DNA from: Roseateles depolymerans
GTDB taxonomy: Bacteria; Pseudomonadota; Gammaproteobacteria; Burkholderiales; Burkholderiaceae_C
Direction: 5' to 3'
Assembly (NCBI GenBank): GCA_003241055.1
Contig: QFOD01000011.1
Location: forward strand, 1-64,000
DNA: 64,000 bases
How positions within the stretch are numbered: the first letter of the stretch is position 1; every line of letters begins with the position of its first letter. Shown here piece after piece: positions 50,131-58,795 of the stretch. The notes beneath the pieces are model-generated. The model searched no databases, had not been told where the DNA came from, and saw only the letters and a list, made by a program, of their open reading frames with translations. The position numbers and the translations under genes are program-made.

Positions 50131-50509
50131 AGCGGTTGAAGCGCCAGGCGGTCGCGTCCTGCGTGATGCGGCGCCAGACGGCGCGCTTGTGCAGCGGGCC
50201 CAGCGCCAGCCAGTTCTGCACCTCGTCGAAGCTGCGGCCGCAGCCCTTGCAGATGCCGTCGCCCTGGGCCGTGGAGCAGATGGCGATGCAGGGCGAGTCC
50301 GGCGTGCTGTCGTACCAGACCAGCCAGGCGTCCAGGGCCGACTCGGGGATGTCGCCCTCGCTGAGGCCCAGCCGGCCCTCGGCGTGCAGCTGCGACCGCA
50401 GTGCCTGCAGTGCCTCCAGTTCATGTGCCTCGGGTTCGCGGCCCTGCCACCAGGCGATGGCGGTTTCCAGGTCGCTCAGATGCAGTTCGGCCAGGGGCTG
50501 CTCGCTCAC
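50114..50509 (-). CDS. DUF3717/DUF1289-like small protein
   Basis: A 131-aa protein of two parts: a helical N-terminal segment (LSDLETAIAWWQGREP onwards) typical of DUF3717, and a C-terminal DUF1289 module with four cysteines, CIAIC and CKGC, followed by WLALGPLHKRAVWRRI. The cysteines suggest zinc or Fe-S binding. The GTG start at 50509 overlaps the trpS stop (GTGA). Its function is unknown. Confidence 0.85.
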   Translation of the reverse strand: MSEQPLAELHLSDLETAIAWWQGREPEAHELEALQALRSQLHAEGRLGLSEGDIPESALDAWLVWYDSTPDSPCIAICSTAQGDGICKGCGRSFDEVQNWLALGPLHKRAVWRRITQDATAWRFNRYAERG

Positions 50510-51507
50510 GCCACCAGTCCCATCAGACCACGCACCTCGCGCAGCGTCTTGCGGGCCACCGCGCGTGCGCGCTCGGTGCCCACCTCCACGATCCAGCGCA
50601 CCTGCTGCGGGTCCAGCGCCGCGGCACGTTCGCGCCAGGGGGCCTGTTCCTTCTGGATGGCCTCGATCAGCGGCTGCTTGCAGTCCAGGCAGCCGATGCT
50701 GGCGCTGCGACAGCCCTCGGCGCAGGCGGCGCGCGTGGCGGCGTCGGTGTAGATCTCGTGCAGCGGCCACACGGGGCAGCGCGCGGGCTCGCCGGCGTCG
50801 TTGCGACGCACGCGCTGCGGATCGGTCGGCATGGTGCGCAGCTTCTCGGCCGTGACCTCGGGCGCATCGCGCATCGCGATCGCGTTGCCGGCGCTCTTGC
50901 TCATCTTCTGGCCGTCAAGACCTGGCACGCGGGCGGTTTCGGTCAGCAGCGCCTGGGGTTCGACGAAGACGGGTGCGTCGGCCGCGTAGAGCCGGTTGAA
51001 GCGCCGTGCCACCTCGCGCGTGACTTCCACATGCGCCGCCTGATCCTCGCCCACCGGCACGCCAGCGGGCTTGTAGAGCAGGATGTCGGCCGCCTGCAGC
51101 AGCGGGTAGCCCAGGAAGCCATAGGTGGCCAGCTCGGGGTCGGCCGCCACCTGGTCCTTGTAGCTGGGCATGCGGGCCAACCAGCTGGACGGGGTGCACA
51201 TGGCCAGCAGCGTGAACAGCTCGGCGTGCTCCGGCATGCGGCTCTGGATGAACAGCGTGCTGCGTTCGGGGTCCAGGCCGGCGGCCAGCCAGTCGGTCAC
51301 CATGTCGTAGACCGCGCGGTGCAGCTCGCCGGGCTCGGCGCGGTGCGTGGTCAGCGCGTGCCAGTCGGCAACGAAGTAGAAGCCCTCGTGGTCGGCCTGC
51401 AGTCGGACCCAGTTCTTGATGGCGCCGTGGTAGTGGCCCAGGTGCAGCGCGCCTGTGGGGCGCATGCCGGACAGCACGCGGGGAAGGGGAGTGGCGGGGT
51501 TGTGCAT
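50506..51507 (-). CDS. trpS: Tryptophanyl-tRNA synthetase
   Basis: A 333-aa class I synthetase charging tRNA(Trp). The HIGH-like motif GALHLGHYHG (about 19-28) and KMSKS motif (QKMSKSAGN) are both intact. Length fits the family. It is first in a trpS-DUF1289-MATE cluster and divergent from purN. The region around ACAEGCRSASIGCLDCKQPL has four cysteines of the sort found in some TrpRS proteins that bind zinc or an Fe-S cluster. Confidence 0.96.
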   Translation of the reverse strand: MHNPATPLPRVLSGMRPTGALHLGHYHGAIKNWVRLQADHEGFYFVADWHALTTHRAEPGELHRAVYDMVTDWLAAGLDPERSTLFIQSRMPEHAELFTLLAMCTPSSWLARMPSYKDQVAADPELATYGFLGYPLLQAADILLYKPAGVPVGEDQAAHVEVTREVARRFNRLYAADAPVFVEPQALLTETARVPGLDGQKMSKSAGNAIAMRDAPEVTAEKLRTMPTDPQRVRRNDAGEPARCPVWPLHEIYTDAATRAACAEGCRSASIGCLDCKQPLIEAIQKEQAPWRERAAALDPQQVRWIVEVGTERARAVARKTLREVRGLMGLVA

Positions 51508-51609
51508 GGTGAAGAGGGGCGATTGTTACACTGCGCCCCCCCGCCGTCTGGCCGCCGGCCGCAATGGCCTTCCCCGGTCAAAGGCGCGTCTCTTGCTGTC
51601 TGCTCCCCC

Positions 51610-52239
51610 ATGAAAAAGCTGGTCATCCTGATCTCCGGACGCGGTTCGAACATGGAGGCCATCGTGAAGGCCTGCGCGGCCGAGGGTTGGCCGGCCGAGG
51701 TGGCCGCGGTGATCAGCAATCGGCCGGATGCGGCGGGCCTGGCGTTCGCCGCGGCGCATGGCATCGCGACCGCCGTGGTGGACCACAAGGCCTTTGCCAC
51801 GCGCGAGGCCTTCGATGCCGAGCTGATGCGCGTCATCGACGGCTTCGCGCCGGACCTGGTGGTGCTGGCCGGCTTCATGCGCATCCTGACCCCGGGCTTC
51901 ACCGCCCACTACGCGCGCCGGCTCTTGAACATCCATCCCTCGCTGCTGCCGGCATTCACGGGCCTGCACACGCATGAGCGGGCGCTGGCGATGGGCTGCA
52001 AGCTGGCCGGGGCCACGGTGCACTTCGTGACGGCCGAGCTGGATCACGGTGCCATCGTGATGCAGGCGGCGGTGCCGGTGCTGGCGAGCGACGACGCTGC
52101 GGCGCTGTCGGCCCGCGTGCTGCGGCAGGAGCACCAGATCTATCCGCGCTCGGTGCGCTGGTTTGTCGAAGACGCGCTGGTGTGGGAGGGCGAACGCGTC
52201 TTCCACCGTGACGGCGAGCCGCAGCTGCTGCTCAGCTGA
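51610..52239 (+). CDS. purN: Phosphoribosylglycinamide formyltransferase
   Basis: A 209-aa GAR transformylase that passes a formyl group from 10-formyltetrahydrofolate to GAR in purine synthesis. Visible are the phosphate loop ISGRGSNMEA, the folate loop FMRILTPGF, the catalytic Asn/His in LLNIHPSLLPAFTG and the Asp of AELDHGAIV. Length is normal. It is divergent from trpS and overlaps the convergent DUF1345 gene by 8 nt. Confidence 0.96.
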   Translation: MKKLVILISGRGSNMEAIVKACAAEGWPAEVAAVISNRPDAAGLAFAAAHGIATAVVDHKAFATREAFDAELMRVIDGFAPDLVVLAGFMRILTPGFTAHYARRLLNIHPSLLPAFTGLHTHERALAMGCKLAGATVHFVTAELDHGAIVMQAAVPVLASDDAAALSARVLRQEHQIYPRSVRWFVEDALVWEGERVFHRDGEPQLLLS

Positions 52240-52876
52240 CCAGTCCGGCGAGCAGGTTGATGGACAGGGCCAGCACGCCGGTGTTGAACACGAAGGCGAT
52301 CAACGACTGAAGCAGCACCAGGCGCCGCATCGCGCGTGATGACACGCCGACATCCGAGGTCTGCGAGGTGGCGGCCACGGTGATGGCGAAATAGAGAAAG
52401 TCGCCATAGTCCGGCGGGCCATCGTCGCCCGGAAATTCCAGTCCATGCGCCCTGTTGCCGTGGCGGTGGTAGAGGCTGGCGTAGGCCAGCGCGAACTCCA
52501 CCGGCAGCAGCAGCCAGGCGCCACCGACGGTGGTCAGTGCGAACAGCAGGGGGTGGGCTTCGTGGGTCAGTCGGGCGGCGTGCAGCTCGAAGGTGATGGC
52601 CATCAGGCTGGCCGTGGCGCCCGCAATGGCGAGCAGCAGCATCACCGGAATGCCCTCGGCGAGTTGCCTGGCCCGGGCCTGCACCTGCTCGGCCGGTAGC
52701 GAGCACAGCATCATCCACAGCACCAGCGGCAGGTAGAGCCAGACGGACAGGTTCCAGCCCAGCAGCAGCCGGGTCTGCCAGGCCAGCGACGCCGGCCAGA
52801 GTGTGGCGAGCAGCGTGCCGGCCAGTACGGCCAGCATCAGGCGGGGGCGCAAGCGCAGCTGGGTCCAGAGATTCAT
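52232..52876 (-). CDS. DUF1345 membrane protein
   Basis: A 214-aa integral membrane protein with about five helices and the DUF1345 hallmark DYGDFLYFAITVAATSQTSD near residues 150-170. That segment resembles the pore region of two-helix channel families, but no transport role is proven. The start ATG is at 52876, 30 nt from the divergent RsmB-like gene. It probably has its own promoter in that short gap. Confidence 0.88.
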   Translation of the reverse strand: MNLWTQLRLRPRLMLAVLAGTLLATLWPASLAWQTRLLLGWNLSVWLYLPLVLWMMLCSLPAEQVQARARQLAEGIPVMLLLAIAGATASLMAITFELHAARLTHEAHPLLFALTTVGGAWLLLPVEFALAYASLYHRHGNRAHGLEFPGDDGPPDYGDFLYFAITVAATSQTSDVGVSSRAMRRLVLLQSLIAFVFNTGVLALSINLLAGLVS

Positions 52877-52906
52877 GCGCTCCGTCGGGATTGGGATAAT
52901 CGGGCG

Positions 52907-54169
52907 ATGCATCCTAATGCCCTGCTGGAGCTCGGAACCGAGCTGGTCGCGGCGGTCTCCCGTCTCGACGCCCCTGCCGACACGACCGTGTCGGCGTTTT
53001 TCAGAAAACACAAGGCCCTGGGCCAGCGTGAGCGTGGCACGCTGGCCGAGACGGTCTATGCGCTGCTGCGCGAACGGCTCAAGTTCCAGAACCTGGCGCA
53101 GTCCGGCAGCGGCCCCATGGCCCGTCGCCTGGCTGTGCTGGCCTGGCGCGGCCAGGCCACCTTCCTGCGCGCGGCGCTCAGCCCGCAGGAACAGGAATGG
53201 CTGCAGCAGGTGCAGGCGGTGTCGCATGAATCGCTGGCGCCTCGCCTGCGCCACAACCTGCCGGACTGGCTGGCCGAGGCGCTGCTTGCCCAGCTGGGTG
53301 AGGCGGAATTCTGGGCGCTGGCCCGTGCGCTGAACGAGCCCGCGCCGCTGGATCTGCGGGTGAATGTGCTCAAGGGCAAGCGCGAAGAAGCGCTGGAGCG
53401 GCTGGCGCAGGCGGGTATCCCGGCCGAGCCCACGCCGTTCTCGCCCTGGGGACTGCGCATCCAGGGCAAGCCGGCGATCAATCGGCAGGCGGTGTTCACC
53501 GAAGGGTTGGTCGAGGTGCAGGACGAGGGCAGCCAGCTGCTGGCGCTGCTGCTGGCGCCCAAGCGCAGCGAGATGGTGGTGGATTTCTGCGCCGGCGCGG
53601 GCGGCAAGACGCTGGCGCTGGGCGCGGCCATGCGCAACACCGGCCGGCTCTACGCCTTTGACGTGTCCGGCCATCGGCTCGACGCGCTCAAGCCGCGGCT
53701 GGCCCGCAGCGGCCTGTCCAACGTCTACCCGGCGCAGATCGCGCACGAGCGGGACGACCGTGTGAAGCGCCTGACCGGCAAGATCGACCGTGTGCTGGTC
53801 GATGCGCCCTGTTCCGGCCTGGGCACGCTGCGGCGCAACCCCGACCTGAAATGGCGCCAGTCTCCGCAGAGCATCGTGGAACTGCAGGAGAAGCAGCGAG
53901 CCATCCTGGCCAGCGCGTCTCGCCTGGTGAAACCGGGCGGCCGGCTCGTCTATGCCACCTGCAGCCTGCTGACCGCCGAGAACGAGCAGATCGCGCAGGA
54001 GTTCCAGGCGGCGCATCCGGAGTTCAGGCTGTTGCCGGCTGCAGAGCAACTGGCCAAGGCCCAGGTTGAGCGAGCGGATGAACTCTGTCGCGACGGCATG
54101 CTGCGGCTCTGGCCGCACCAGCACGCGACGGATGGCTTCTTCGCCGTGGCCTGGGAGCGTGCGACCTGA
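52907..54169 (+). CDS. RsmB/NOP-family RNA (cytosine-5) methyltransferase
   Basis: A 420-aa methyltransferase with an N-terminal helical NusB-like region, SAM-binding VVDFCAGAGGKTLAL, motif IV DAPCSGLGTLRRNPDLKW and motif VI VYATCSLLTAENE, which hold the two catalytic cysteines of m5C enzymes. RsmB methylates C967 of 16S rRNA in E. coli; this protein is probably its counterpart, though betaproteobacteria often carry a second RsmB-like paralogue, so the symbol is withheld. Confidence 0.92.
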   Translation: MHPNALLELGTELVAAVSRLDAPADTTVSAFFRKHKALGQRERGTLAETVYALLRERLKFQNLAQSGSGPMARRLAVLAWRGQATFLRAALSPQEQEWLQQVQAVSHESLAPRLRHNLPDWLAEALLAQLGEAEFWALARALNEPAPLDLRVNVLKGKREEALERLAQAGIPAEPTPFSPWGLRIQGKPAINRQAVFTEGLVEVQDEGSQLLALLLAPKRSEMVVDFCAGAGGKTLALGAAMRNTGRLYAFDVSGHRLDALKPRLARSGLSNVYPAQIAHERDDRVKRLTGKIDRVLVDAPCSGLGTLRRNPDLKWRQSPQSIVELQEKQRAILASASRLVKPGGRLVYATCSLLTAENEQIAQEFQAAHPEFRLLPAAEQLAKAQVERADELCRDGMLRLWPHQHATDGFFAVAWERAT

Positions 54170-54334
54170 CGCGCCTCGCCTCCCTTCAAGGGGGGCGAGC
54201 GGTGACGCTCAGCCGGCACCCGGATGATCACCCGGGCCTGAGTGACCTGGGGCTCTGAGGCTCGGCGAGGCGGCTTGACGTCTGTCAATCACCTTGCGGA
54301 ATCCGGCTCAGGCCCTCATCTGAGCTGCAGGGGA

Positions 54335-54367
54335 GGGGGGTGTATTTTAGGGATGCCCCCCTACAAT
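54335..54367 (+). promoter_or_regulatory. G6/C6 inverted repeat beside a -10 element
   Basis: GGGGGG (54335-54340) and CCCCCC (54356-54361) flank an AT-rich 15-nt stretch and end one base before TACAAT (54362-54367), a good -10. No consensus -35 is present, which suggests an activated promoter for the desaturase gene at 54411. Confidence 0.4.
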
Positions 54368-54410
54368 ACGGGTTCCGGCAATGACTCTGACGAGTCGAGG
54401 TTTTTGACGC

Positions 54411-55622
54411 ATGAATGATTTTCTGAACTCGCTGTTGACCTGGCTGAGCGAGGGCCTGGTGCACGCCAGCGCCTGGCAGCTGGTGGTCTACACGCTCGTG
54501 GTGACGCACATCACGATCGCTGCGGTCACGATCTTCCTGCACCGTGCGCAGGCTCACCGCGCGCTGGATCTCGGCCCCATCCCGTCACACTTCTTCCGCC
54601 TGTGGCTGTGGCTGACCACCGGCATGGTTACCAAGGAATGGGTGGCCATCCACCGCAAGCACCACGCCAAGTGCGAGACGCCCGATGACCCGCACAGCCC
54701 GCAGACGCGCGGTCTGCGCAAGGTGATGGCTGAGGGCGCCGAGCTCTACCGTGCCGAGGCCAAGAACGAGGAGACCTTGTCCAAGTACAGCCATGGCGTA
54801 CCCAATGACTGGATCGAGCGCAACGTCTACAGCCGCTTCAGCTGGCAGGGTGTGGCGCTGACGCTGATCTTCAACGTCGTGATGTTCGGCGCGCTGGGCG
54901 CGACGATCTGGGCCGTGCAGATGGTGTGGATCCCGTTCTGGGCTGCGGGCGTCGTCAACGGTGTCGGCCACTACTGGGGCTATCGGAACTTCGAGGCGCC
55001 GGACGCCTCCACCAATCTGTCGCCCTGGGGCCTGATCATCGGGGGTGAAGAACTGCACAACAACCACCACACCTATCCGACCTCGGCCAAGTTCTCGGTC
55101 AAGCCCTACGAGTTCGATCTGGGTTGGGTCTACATCCGCGCGATGGAGATGATCGGCTGGGCCAAGGTTCGCAAGACGGCGCCCAAGCTGAGTCTTGGCG
55201 AGGTCAAGCCCGCCGACAAACGCACGCTGGAGGCGCTGATTGCCAATCGTTACGAGGTGATGGCCAGCTTTGGTCGTGATCTGAAGTCGGCCTGCTCCGC
55301 TGAGTTGGAGCGGGTCAAGGCCGAAGGGGGCAAGCACAGTGCCCATTGGACCCAGTTCAAGCTGGCCAAGCGCTGGCTGCATCGCGACGAAGACCGCATT
55401 CCGGCTGAGGTGCATGGCGACCTCGCAGGTGCGCGTGCTGCGAGCCCGGTGCTGGACAAGCTGGTGACGATGCGGGAAGAACTGCGCCAGTTCTGGACTC
55501 GAACGAATGTGTCGGCCGAGCAGTTGGTTGCCGATCTTCAGGCCTGGTGTTCGCGCGCAGAAGAAAGCGGCATTGCCGAGCTTCGCGCCTTCTCCATGCG
55601 ACTGCGCGCGGCGCACGCCTGA
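54411..55622 (+). CDS. Membrane fatty acid desaturase (acyl-CoA/stearoyl type)
   Basis: A 403-aa di-iron desaturase. The three histidine boxes are HRAQAHR, HRKHH and HNNHH (GEELHNNHHTYP), separated by four hydrophobic helices. Family members insert a delta-9 double bond to adjust membrane fluidity. A hydrophilic C-terminal extension of about 140 residues follows the last box and is helical and charged; it may bind redox partners. It is followed by a strong terminator, so it is monocistronic, and the G6/C6 repeat upstream may control it. Confidence 0.93.
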   Translation: MNDFLNSLLTWLSEGLVHASAWQLVVYTLVVTHITIAAVTIFLHRAQAHRALDLGPIPSHFFRLWLWLTTGMVTKEWVAIHRKHHAKCETPDDPHSPQTRGLRKVMAEGAELYRAEAKNEETLSKYSHGVPNDWIERNVYSRFSWQGVALTLIFNVVMFGALGATIWAVQMVWIPFWAAGVVNGVGHYWGYRNFEAPDASTNLSPWGLIIGGEELHNNHHTYPTSAKFSVKPYEFDLGWVYIRAMEMIGWAKVRKTAPKLSLGEVKPADKRTLEALIANRYEVMASFGRDLKSACSAELERVKAEGGKHSAHWTQFKLAKRWLHRDEDRIPAEVHGDLAGARAASPVLDKLVTMREELRQFWTRTNVSAEQLVADLQAWCSRAEESGIAELRAFSMRLRAAHA

Positions 55623-55641
55623 GCGAATAGCGTGCAAACGT

Positions 55642-55670
55642 AAAGGGCGCCCCTCGGGGCGCCCTTTTTT
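55642..55670 (+). terminator. Intrinsic terminator after the desaturase gene
   Basis: 12-bp stem aaagggcgcccc/ggggcgcccttt with a 2-nt centre, running into TTTTTT. Confidence 0.9.
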
Positions 55671-55716
55671 GCACTTCTCCTAGACTTCAGTCTGGTGGCA
55701 TTCCCGGAGGTGAGTG

Positions 55717-56220
55717 ATGAGACAGATATTGGTGGGGCTTCTGGCGGGCATGTTGGCGGCGGTGGCCGCTGCCGATGTGACGGTGTCTTTCAAGGAGCCG
55801 GAGAAGTTCAGTGACATCAAGGACAACACGGGCTTCAATCGCCTGGAAGTCCTGAAGGATCTTGAGGCGCAGATGAAAAAGCAGGCGGAGCGCCTGCTGC
55901 CTGGTCGCGATGTCAGCATCACGGTGATCGATGTGGATCTGGCCGGTGAGGTCGAACCGATCTGGCGAACGGGCCAATGGGTGCGGCTGCTGAGGGACAT
56001 CACGGTGCCGGCAATCTCGCTGACCTATGAGATTCGTGAGCAGGGTCAGGTGGTGCGCCAGGGTGAAATGGCGCTGCGGGATATCAACTACCGCGAGGGC
56101 TTCAATCGTTATCCGGAATCAGACCCGTTGCGCTACGACCGGCGCCTGATTGATCGTGGGTTTGAAAAGGAGTTCGGTGCAGCCGCGGTCGCCGCGGTGC
56201 CGGCGAGCGCCGGACGATAA
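55717..56220 (+). CDS. DUF3016 domain protein, secreted
   Basis: A 167-aa exported protein with a short signal (MRQILVGLLAGMLAAVAAA) and the DUF3016 pattern: VTVSFKEPEKFSDIKD, DVSITVIDVDLAGEVEP, and YPESDPLRYDRRLIDRGFEK at the end. This family is of unknown function in periplasmic or outer membrane proteins. GGAGG 6 nt upstream sets the ATG at 55717; a GTG one codon earlier is less well placed. It is convergent with rpmG. Confidence 0.85.
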   Translation: MRQILVGLLAGMLAAVAAADVTVSFKEPEKFSDIKDNTGFNRLEVLKDLEAQMKKQAERLLPGRDVSITVIDVDLAGEVEPIWRTGQWVRLLRDITVPAISLTYEIREQGQVVRQGEMALRDINYREGFNRYPESDPLRYDRRLIDRGFEKEFGAAAVAAVPASAGR

Positions 56221-56251
56221 GGCGGACGGGTCTGCGGTACGGGCAACAAAA

Positions 56252-56279
56252 AACCCGCCGGCTTGTCGCTCGGCGGGTT
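56252..56279. terminator. Intrinsic terminator between the DUF3016 gene and rpmG
   Basis: Stem AACCCGCCG (56252-56260) with CGGCGGGTT (56271-56279); the minus strand continues with TTTTGTTG, making it the terminator of rpmB-rpmG, and it also serves the plus-strand gene. Confidence 0.85.
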
Positions 56280-56319
56280 GTCTTCATCGCGTGGTGCAGC
56301 GGCGCGCGCTGCGGGGCGA

Positions 56320-56490
56320 TTACTTCAGCTTGATTTCCTTGTACAGCACGTGCTTGCGTGCCTTCGGATCGAACTTCATGAATTCCAGCTTTTCGGGCGT
56401 GGTCTTCTTGTTTTTGTTCGTGGTATAGAAGTGGCCCGTGCCCGCGGTGGACTCGAGCTTGATCTTTTCGCGGCCGCCTTTGGATGCCAT
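56320..56490 (-). CDS. rpmG: 50S ribosomal protein L33 (bL33)
   Basis: A 56-aa basic protein, MASKGGREKIKLESTAGTGH then FYTTNKNKKTTPEKLEFMKF, the standard bacterial L33 sequence. It lacks the CxxC zinc pairs, so it is the zinc-independent form. It lies 35 nt downstream of rpmB, the usual rpmB-rpmG pair, and before a strong terminator. Confidence 0.97.
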   Translation of the reverse strand: MASKGGREKIKLESTAGTGHFYTTNKNKKTTPEKLEFMKFDPKARKHVLYKEIKLK

Positions 56491-56525
56491 GGTCGTGTTC
56501 CTTCAGTGGGTCAGTGAGGCGGCGA

Positions 56526-56759
56526 TCAGAGCTCGCCCTTGGCGCGCAGATCGGCGACGACTTGGTCGATGCCGACCTTGTCGATCAAACGCAGAGCAGC
56601 GTTCGAGATGCGCAGACGAACCCAGCGGTTCTCCGACTCGACGAAGAAACGGCGGTATTGCAGGTTCGGCAGGAACCGGCGCTTGGTTTTGTTGTTGGCG
56701 TGGGAAACATTGTTCCCCACCATGGGCTTCTTGCCCGTGACTTGACAGACGCGTGCCAT
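56526..56759 (-). CDS. rpmB: 50S ribosomal protein L28 (bL28)
   Basis: A 77-aa protein, MARVCQVTGKKPMVGNNVSH and ending VADLRAKGEL, matching bacterial L28 in full. Upstream in-frame residues are not part of it: the start is fixed by the family N-terminus. It is co-transcribed with rpmG. Confidence 0.97.
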   Translation of the reverse strand: MARVCQVTGKKPMVGNNVSHANNKTKRRFLPNLQYRRFFVESENRWVRLRISNAALRLIDKVGIDQVVADLRAKGEL

Positions 56760-56949
56760 GACGCTTCTCCACTCTGACGTTTGACCAGTTGCCCAAGGCC
56801 GGAATGCCCGGGCAACCCTTTGACCGCATATGCCTGCTAAGCCTGGTGTGCGCTGCAAGGCAGTGCACCAGGCGCGGTCTATCCGGCAGGCAAGCCCGCG
56901 AGTATAGGTGAAATTGCGGGTCTGGGGAAGTGCTTGACCCGGCCGGCGC

Positions 56950-57909
56950 TCAGCCCTGCTCCTGCTCCAGGAAACGCTGGGCATCCAGTGCCGCCATGCA
57001 GCCCGTGCCGGCGCTGGTGATCGCCTGGCGGTAGACATGGTCCTGCACATCGCCGGCGGCGAAGATGCCCGGCACGCTGGTCATGGTCGCGAAGCCGTTC
57101 AGGCCGCTGCGCGTGACGACGTAGCCGTCCTTCATCTCCAACTGGCCCTGGAAGATCTCGGTGTTCGGCTGGTGACCGATGGCAATGAAGCAGCCATGCA
57201 CGGCGATGTCGGTCTTGCTGCCATCCTTGATGTTCAGCGTACGTACGCCACTGACGCCGCTGGCGTCGCCCAGCACCTCGTCCAGCTGCTGATGCAGGTG
57301 GAGCTCGATCTTGCCGGCGGCCACCTTGTCCATCAGCTTGTCGACCAGGATGGGCTCGGCGCGGAACTTGTCGCGGCGGTGGATCAGATGCACCTTGCTG
57401 GCGATGTTGGACAGATACAGCGCTTCCTCGACCGCCGTGTTGCCGCCGCCGACGACGCAGACCTGCTGGTCGCGATAAAAGAAACCATCGCAGGTCGCGC
57501 AACCGCTGACCCCGCGCCCCATGAAGGCCTGCTCGGAGTCCAGGCCCAGGTATTTGGCCGAAGCGCCGGTCGCGATGATCAGGGCGTCGCAGGTGTACGT
57601 GGCGCTGTCGCCCACCAGCGTGAACGGTCGCTTGGAGAAATCGACCTTGTTGATGTGGTCGAACACCATCTGCGTCTGGAAGCGCTCGGCATGCTGCTGG
57701 AAGCGCTGCATCAGCTCGGGCCCCTGAACACCCATCACGTCGGCCGGCCAGTTGTCGACCTCCGTCGTCGTCATCAGCTGCCCGCCCTGAGCCATGCCGG
57801 TGATCAGCGTGGGCTTGAGGTTGGCGCGTGCCGCGTAGATGGCCGCGGTGTAGCCCGCCGGGCCGGAGCCCAGGATCAGCAGGCCGTGGTGTTGAGTGGT
57901 GGCAGTCAT
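56950..57909 (-). CDS. trxB: Thioredoxin-disulfide reductase
   Basis: A 319-aa FAD- and NADPH-dependent reductase. GSGPAGYTAAIYAARA binds FAD, the redox pair is CATCDG, GGGNTAVEEALYL binds NADPH and AAGDVQD closes the FAD site. It keeps thioredoxin reduced. The start at 57909 is an ATG followed by TATTQHHGLLILG. It is divergent from the Crp/Fnr gene across 171 nt. Confidence 0.96.
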   Translation of the reverse strand: MTATTQHHGLLILGSGPAGYTAAIYAARANLKPTLITGMAQGGQLMTTTEVDNWPADVMGVQGPELMQRFQQHAERFQTQMVFDHINKVDFSKRPFTLVGDSATYTCDALIIATGASAKYLGLDSEQAFMGRGVSGCATCDGFFYRDQQVCVVGGGNTAVEEALYLSNIASKVHLIHRRDKFRAEPILVDKLMDKVAAGKIELHLHQQLDEVLGDASGVSGVRTLNIKDGSKTDIAVHGCFIAIGHQPNTEIFQGQLEMKDGYVVTRSGLNGFATMTSVPGIFAAGDVQDHVYRQAITSAGTGCMAALDAQRFLEQEQG

Positions 57910-58006
57910 GAGGGCGATGTTGGGTTGAGGGCTGCGAACGCAAGGTCGGCGCTGTCGTTGCCTTGCTGTATGGAGCCAAACCACTATGGGTCAGGTCACG
58001 CAGCGT

Positions 58007-58047
58007 GTGCACAATGCACGGGATTTTAGGTGCGCCCCTTTGGGCGC
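58007..58047 (+). promoter_or_regulatory. Two inverted repeats in the trxB/Crp-type divergent gap
   Basis: GTGCA-CAA-TGCAC (58007-58019) could be an operator, and GCGCCC-CTTT-GGGCGC (58032-58047) would form a hairpin in the leader of the Crp/Fnr gene, 33 nt before its ATG. Neither matches the Crp or Fnr consensus well. Confidence 0.35.
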
Positions 58048-58080
58048 GTCGGCATTGGCCCACATACCTGGAGATTGAAT

Positions 58081-58749
58081 ATGGCGATGATTTCCAACCT
58101 GGATCTGATCCGTCGGGTGCCGTTGTTCTCAATGCTGACCACTGATCAGGCCCAGTCCATCGCCGATAGCGTGGTCAAGCGTCGCTTCAAGCGAGGCGAG
58201 CTGATCGTGGAGCAAGGCACGAAGTCGAACGCACTCTTCATCCTGCTGAACGGGCGTGCGCGTGTGCTCACGGCCGACACGCGTGGCCGCGAGGTGATCC
58301 TCGCGGTGTTGCAATCTGGCGACTATGTCGGCGAGATGAGTCTCATCGACAACGAGCCTCATTCGGCCACCGTGCGGGCCGAGGTCCAGACCGACATGTT
58401 GGTGCTGGGGCGTCTGGAGTTCGCTCGCTGCCTGCCGGAAGGCAGCAGCCTGTCCTACGGCATCCTGCGTGGGCTGGTGGCGCGCCTGCGCAATGCCGAC
58501 CGGCAGATCGAGTCGCTGGCGCTGCTGGACGTCTACGGCCGTGTGGCGCGCACGTTGCTGGACATGGCGGAGGATGAGAAGGGCATCAAGATCATCCGTG
58601 GCAAGGTGTCGCGTCAGGACATGGCCAAGGTCGTCGGCGCCTCGCGCGAGATGGTCAGCCGTGTCATGAAGGACCTCGAGGAGCGCGGCGTCATCGAGAC
58701 GCTGGAGAACGGCTCGGTCGTCATCAAGGAACGCCTGACGCACGACTGA
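58081..58749 (+). CDS. Crp/Fnr-family transcriptional regulator
   Basis: A 222-aa regulator: a cyclic-nucleotide-binding-type domain (about 5-125, GELIVEQGTKSNALFILLNG, YVGEMSLIDNEPHSATVRAE), a dimer helix and a C-terminal HTH (VSRQDMAKVVGASREMVSRV). The N-terminal FNR cysteines are missing, so it should not carry an oxygen-sensing Fe-S cluster. The EPHSATVRA loop is close to the cAMP-site region of Crp. GGAG upstream fixes the ATG at 58081. It may control the divergent trxB gene. Confidence 0.9.
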   Translation: MAMISNLDLIRRVPLFSMLTTDQAQSIADSVVKRRFKRGELIVEQGTKSNALFILLNGRARVLTADTRGREVILAVLQSGDYVGEMSLIDNEPHSATVRAEVQTDMLVLGRLEFARCLPEGSSLSYGILRGLVARLRNADRQIESLALLDVYGRVARTLLDMAEDEKGIKIIRGKVSRQDMAKVVGASREMVSRVMKDLEERGVIETLENGSVVIKERLTHD

Positions 58750-58795
58750 GCTCGCACTTACCGGTCGTTGCAGCCTCCCGGGGCACAATGCCGGC

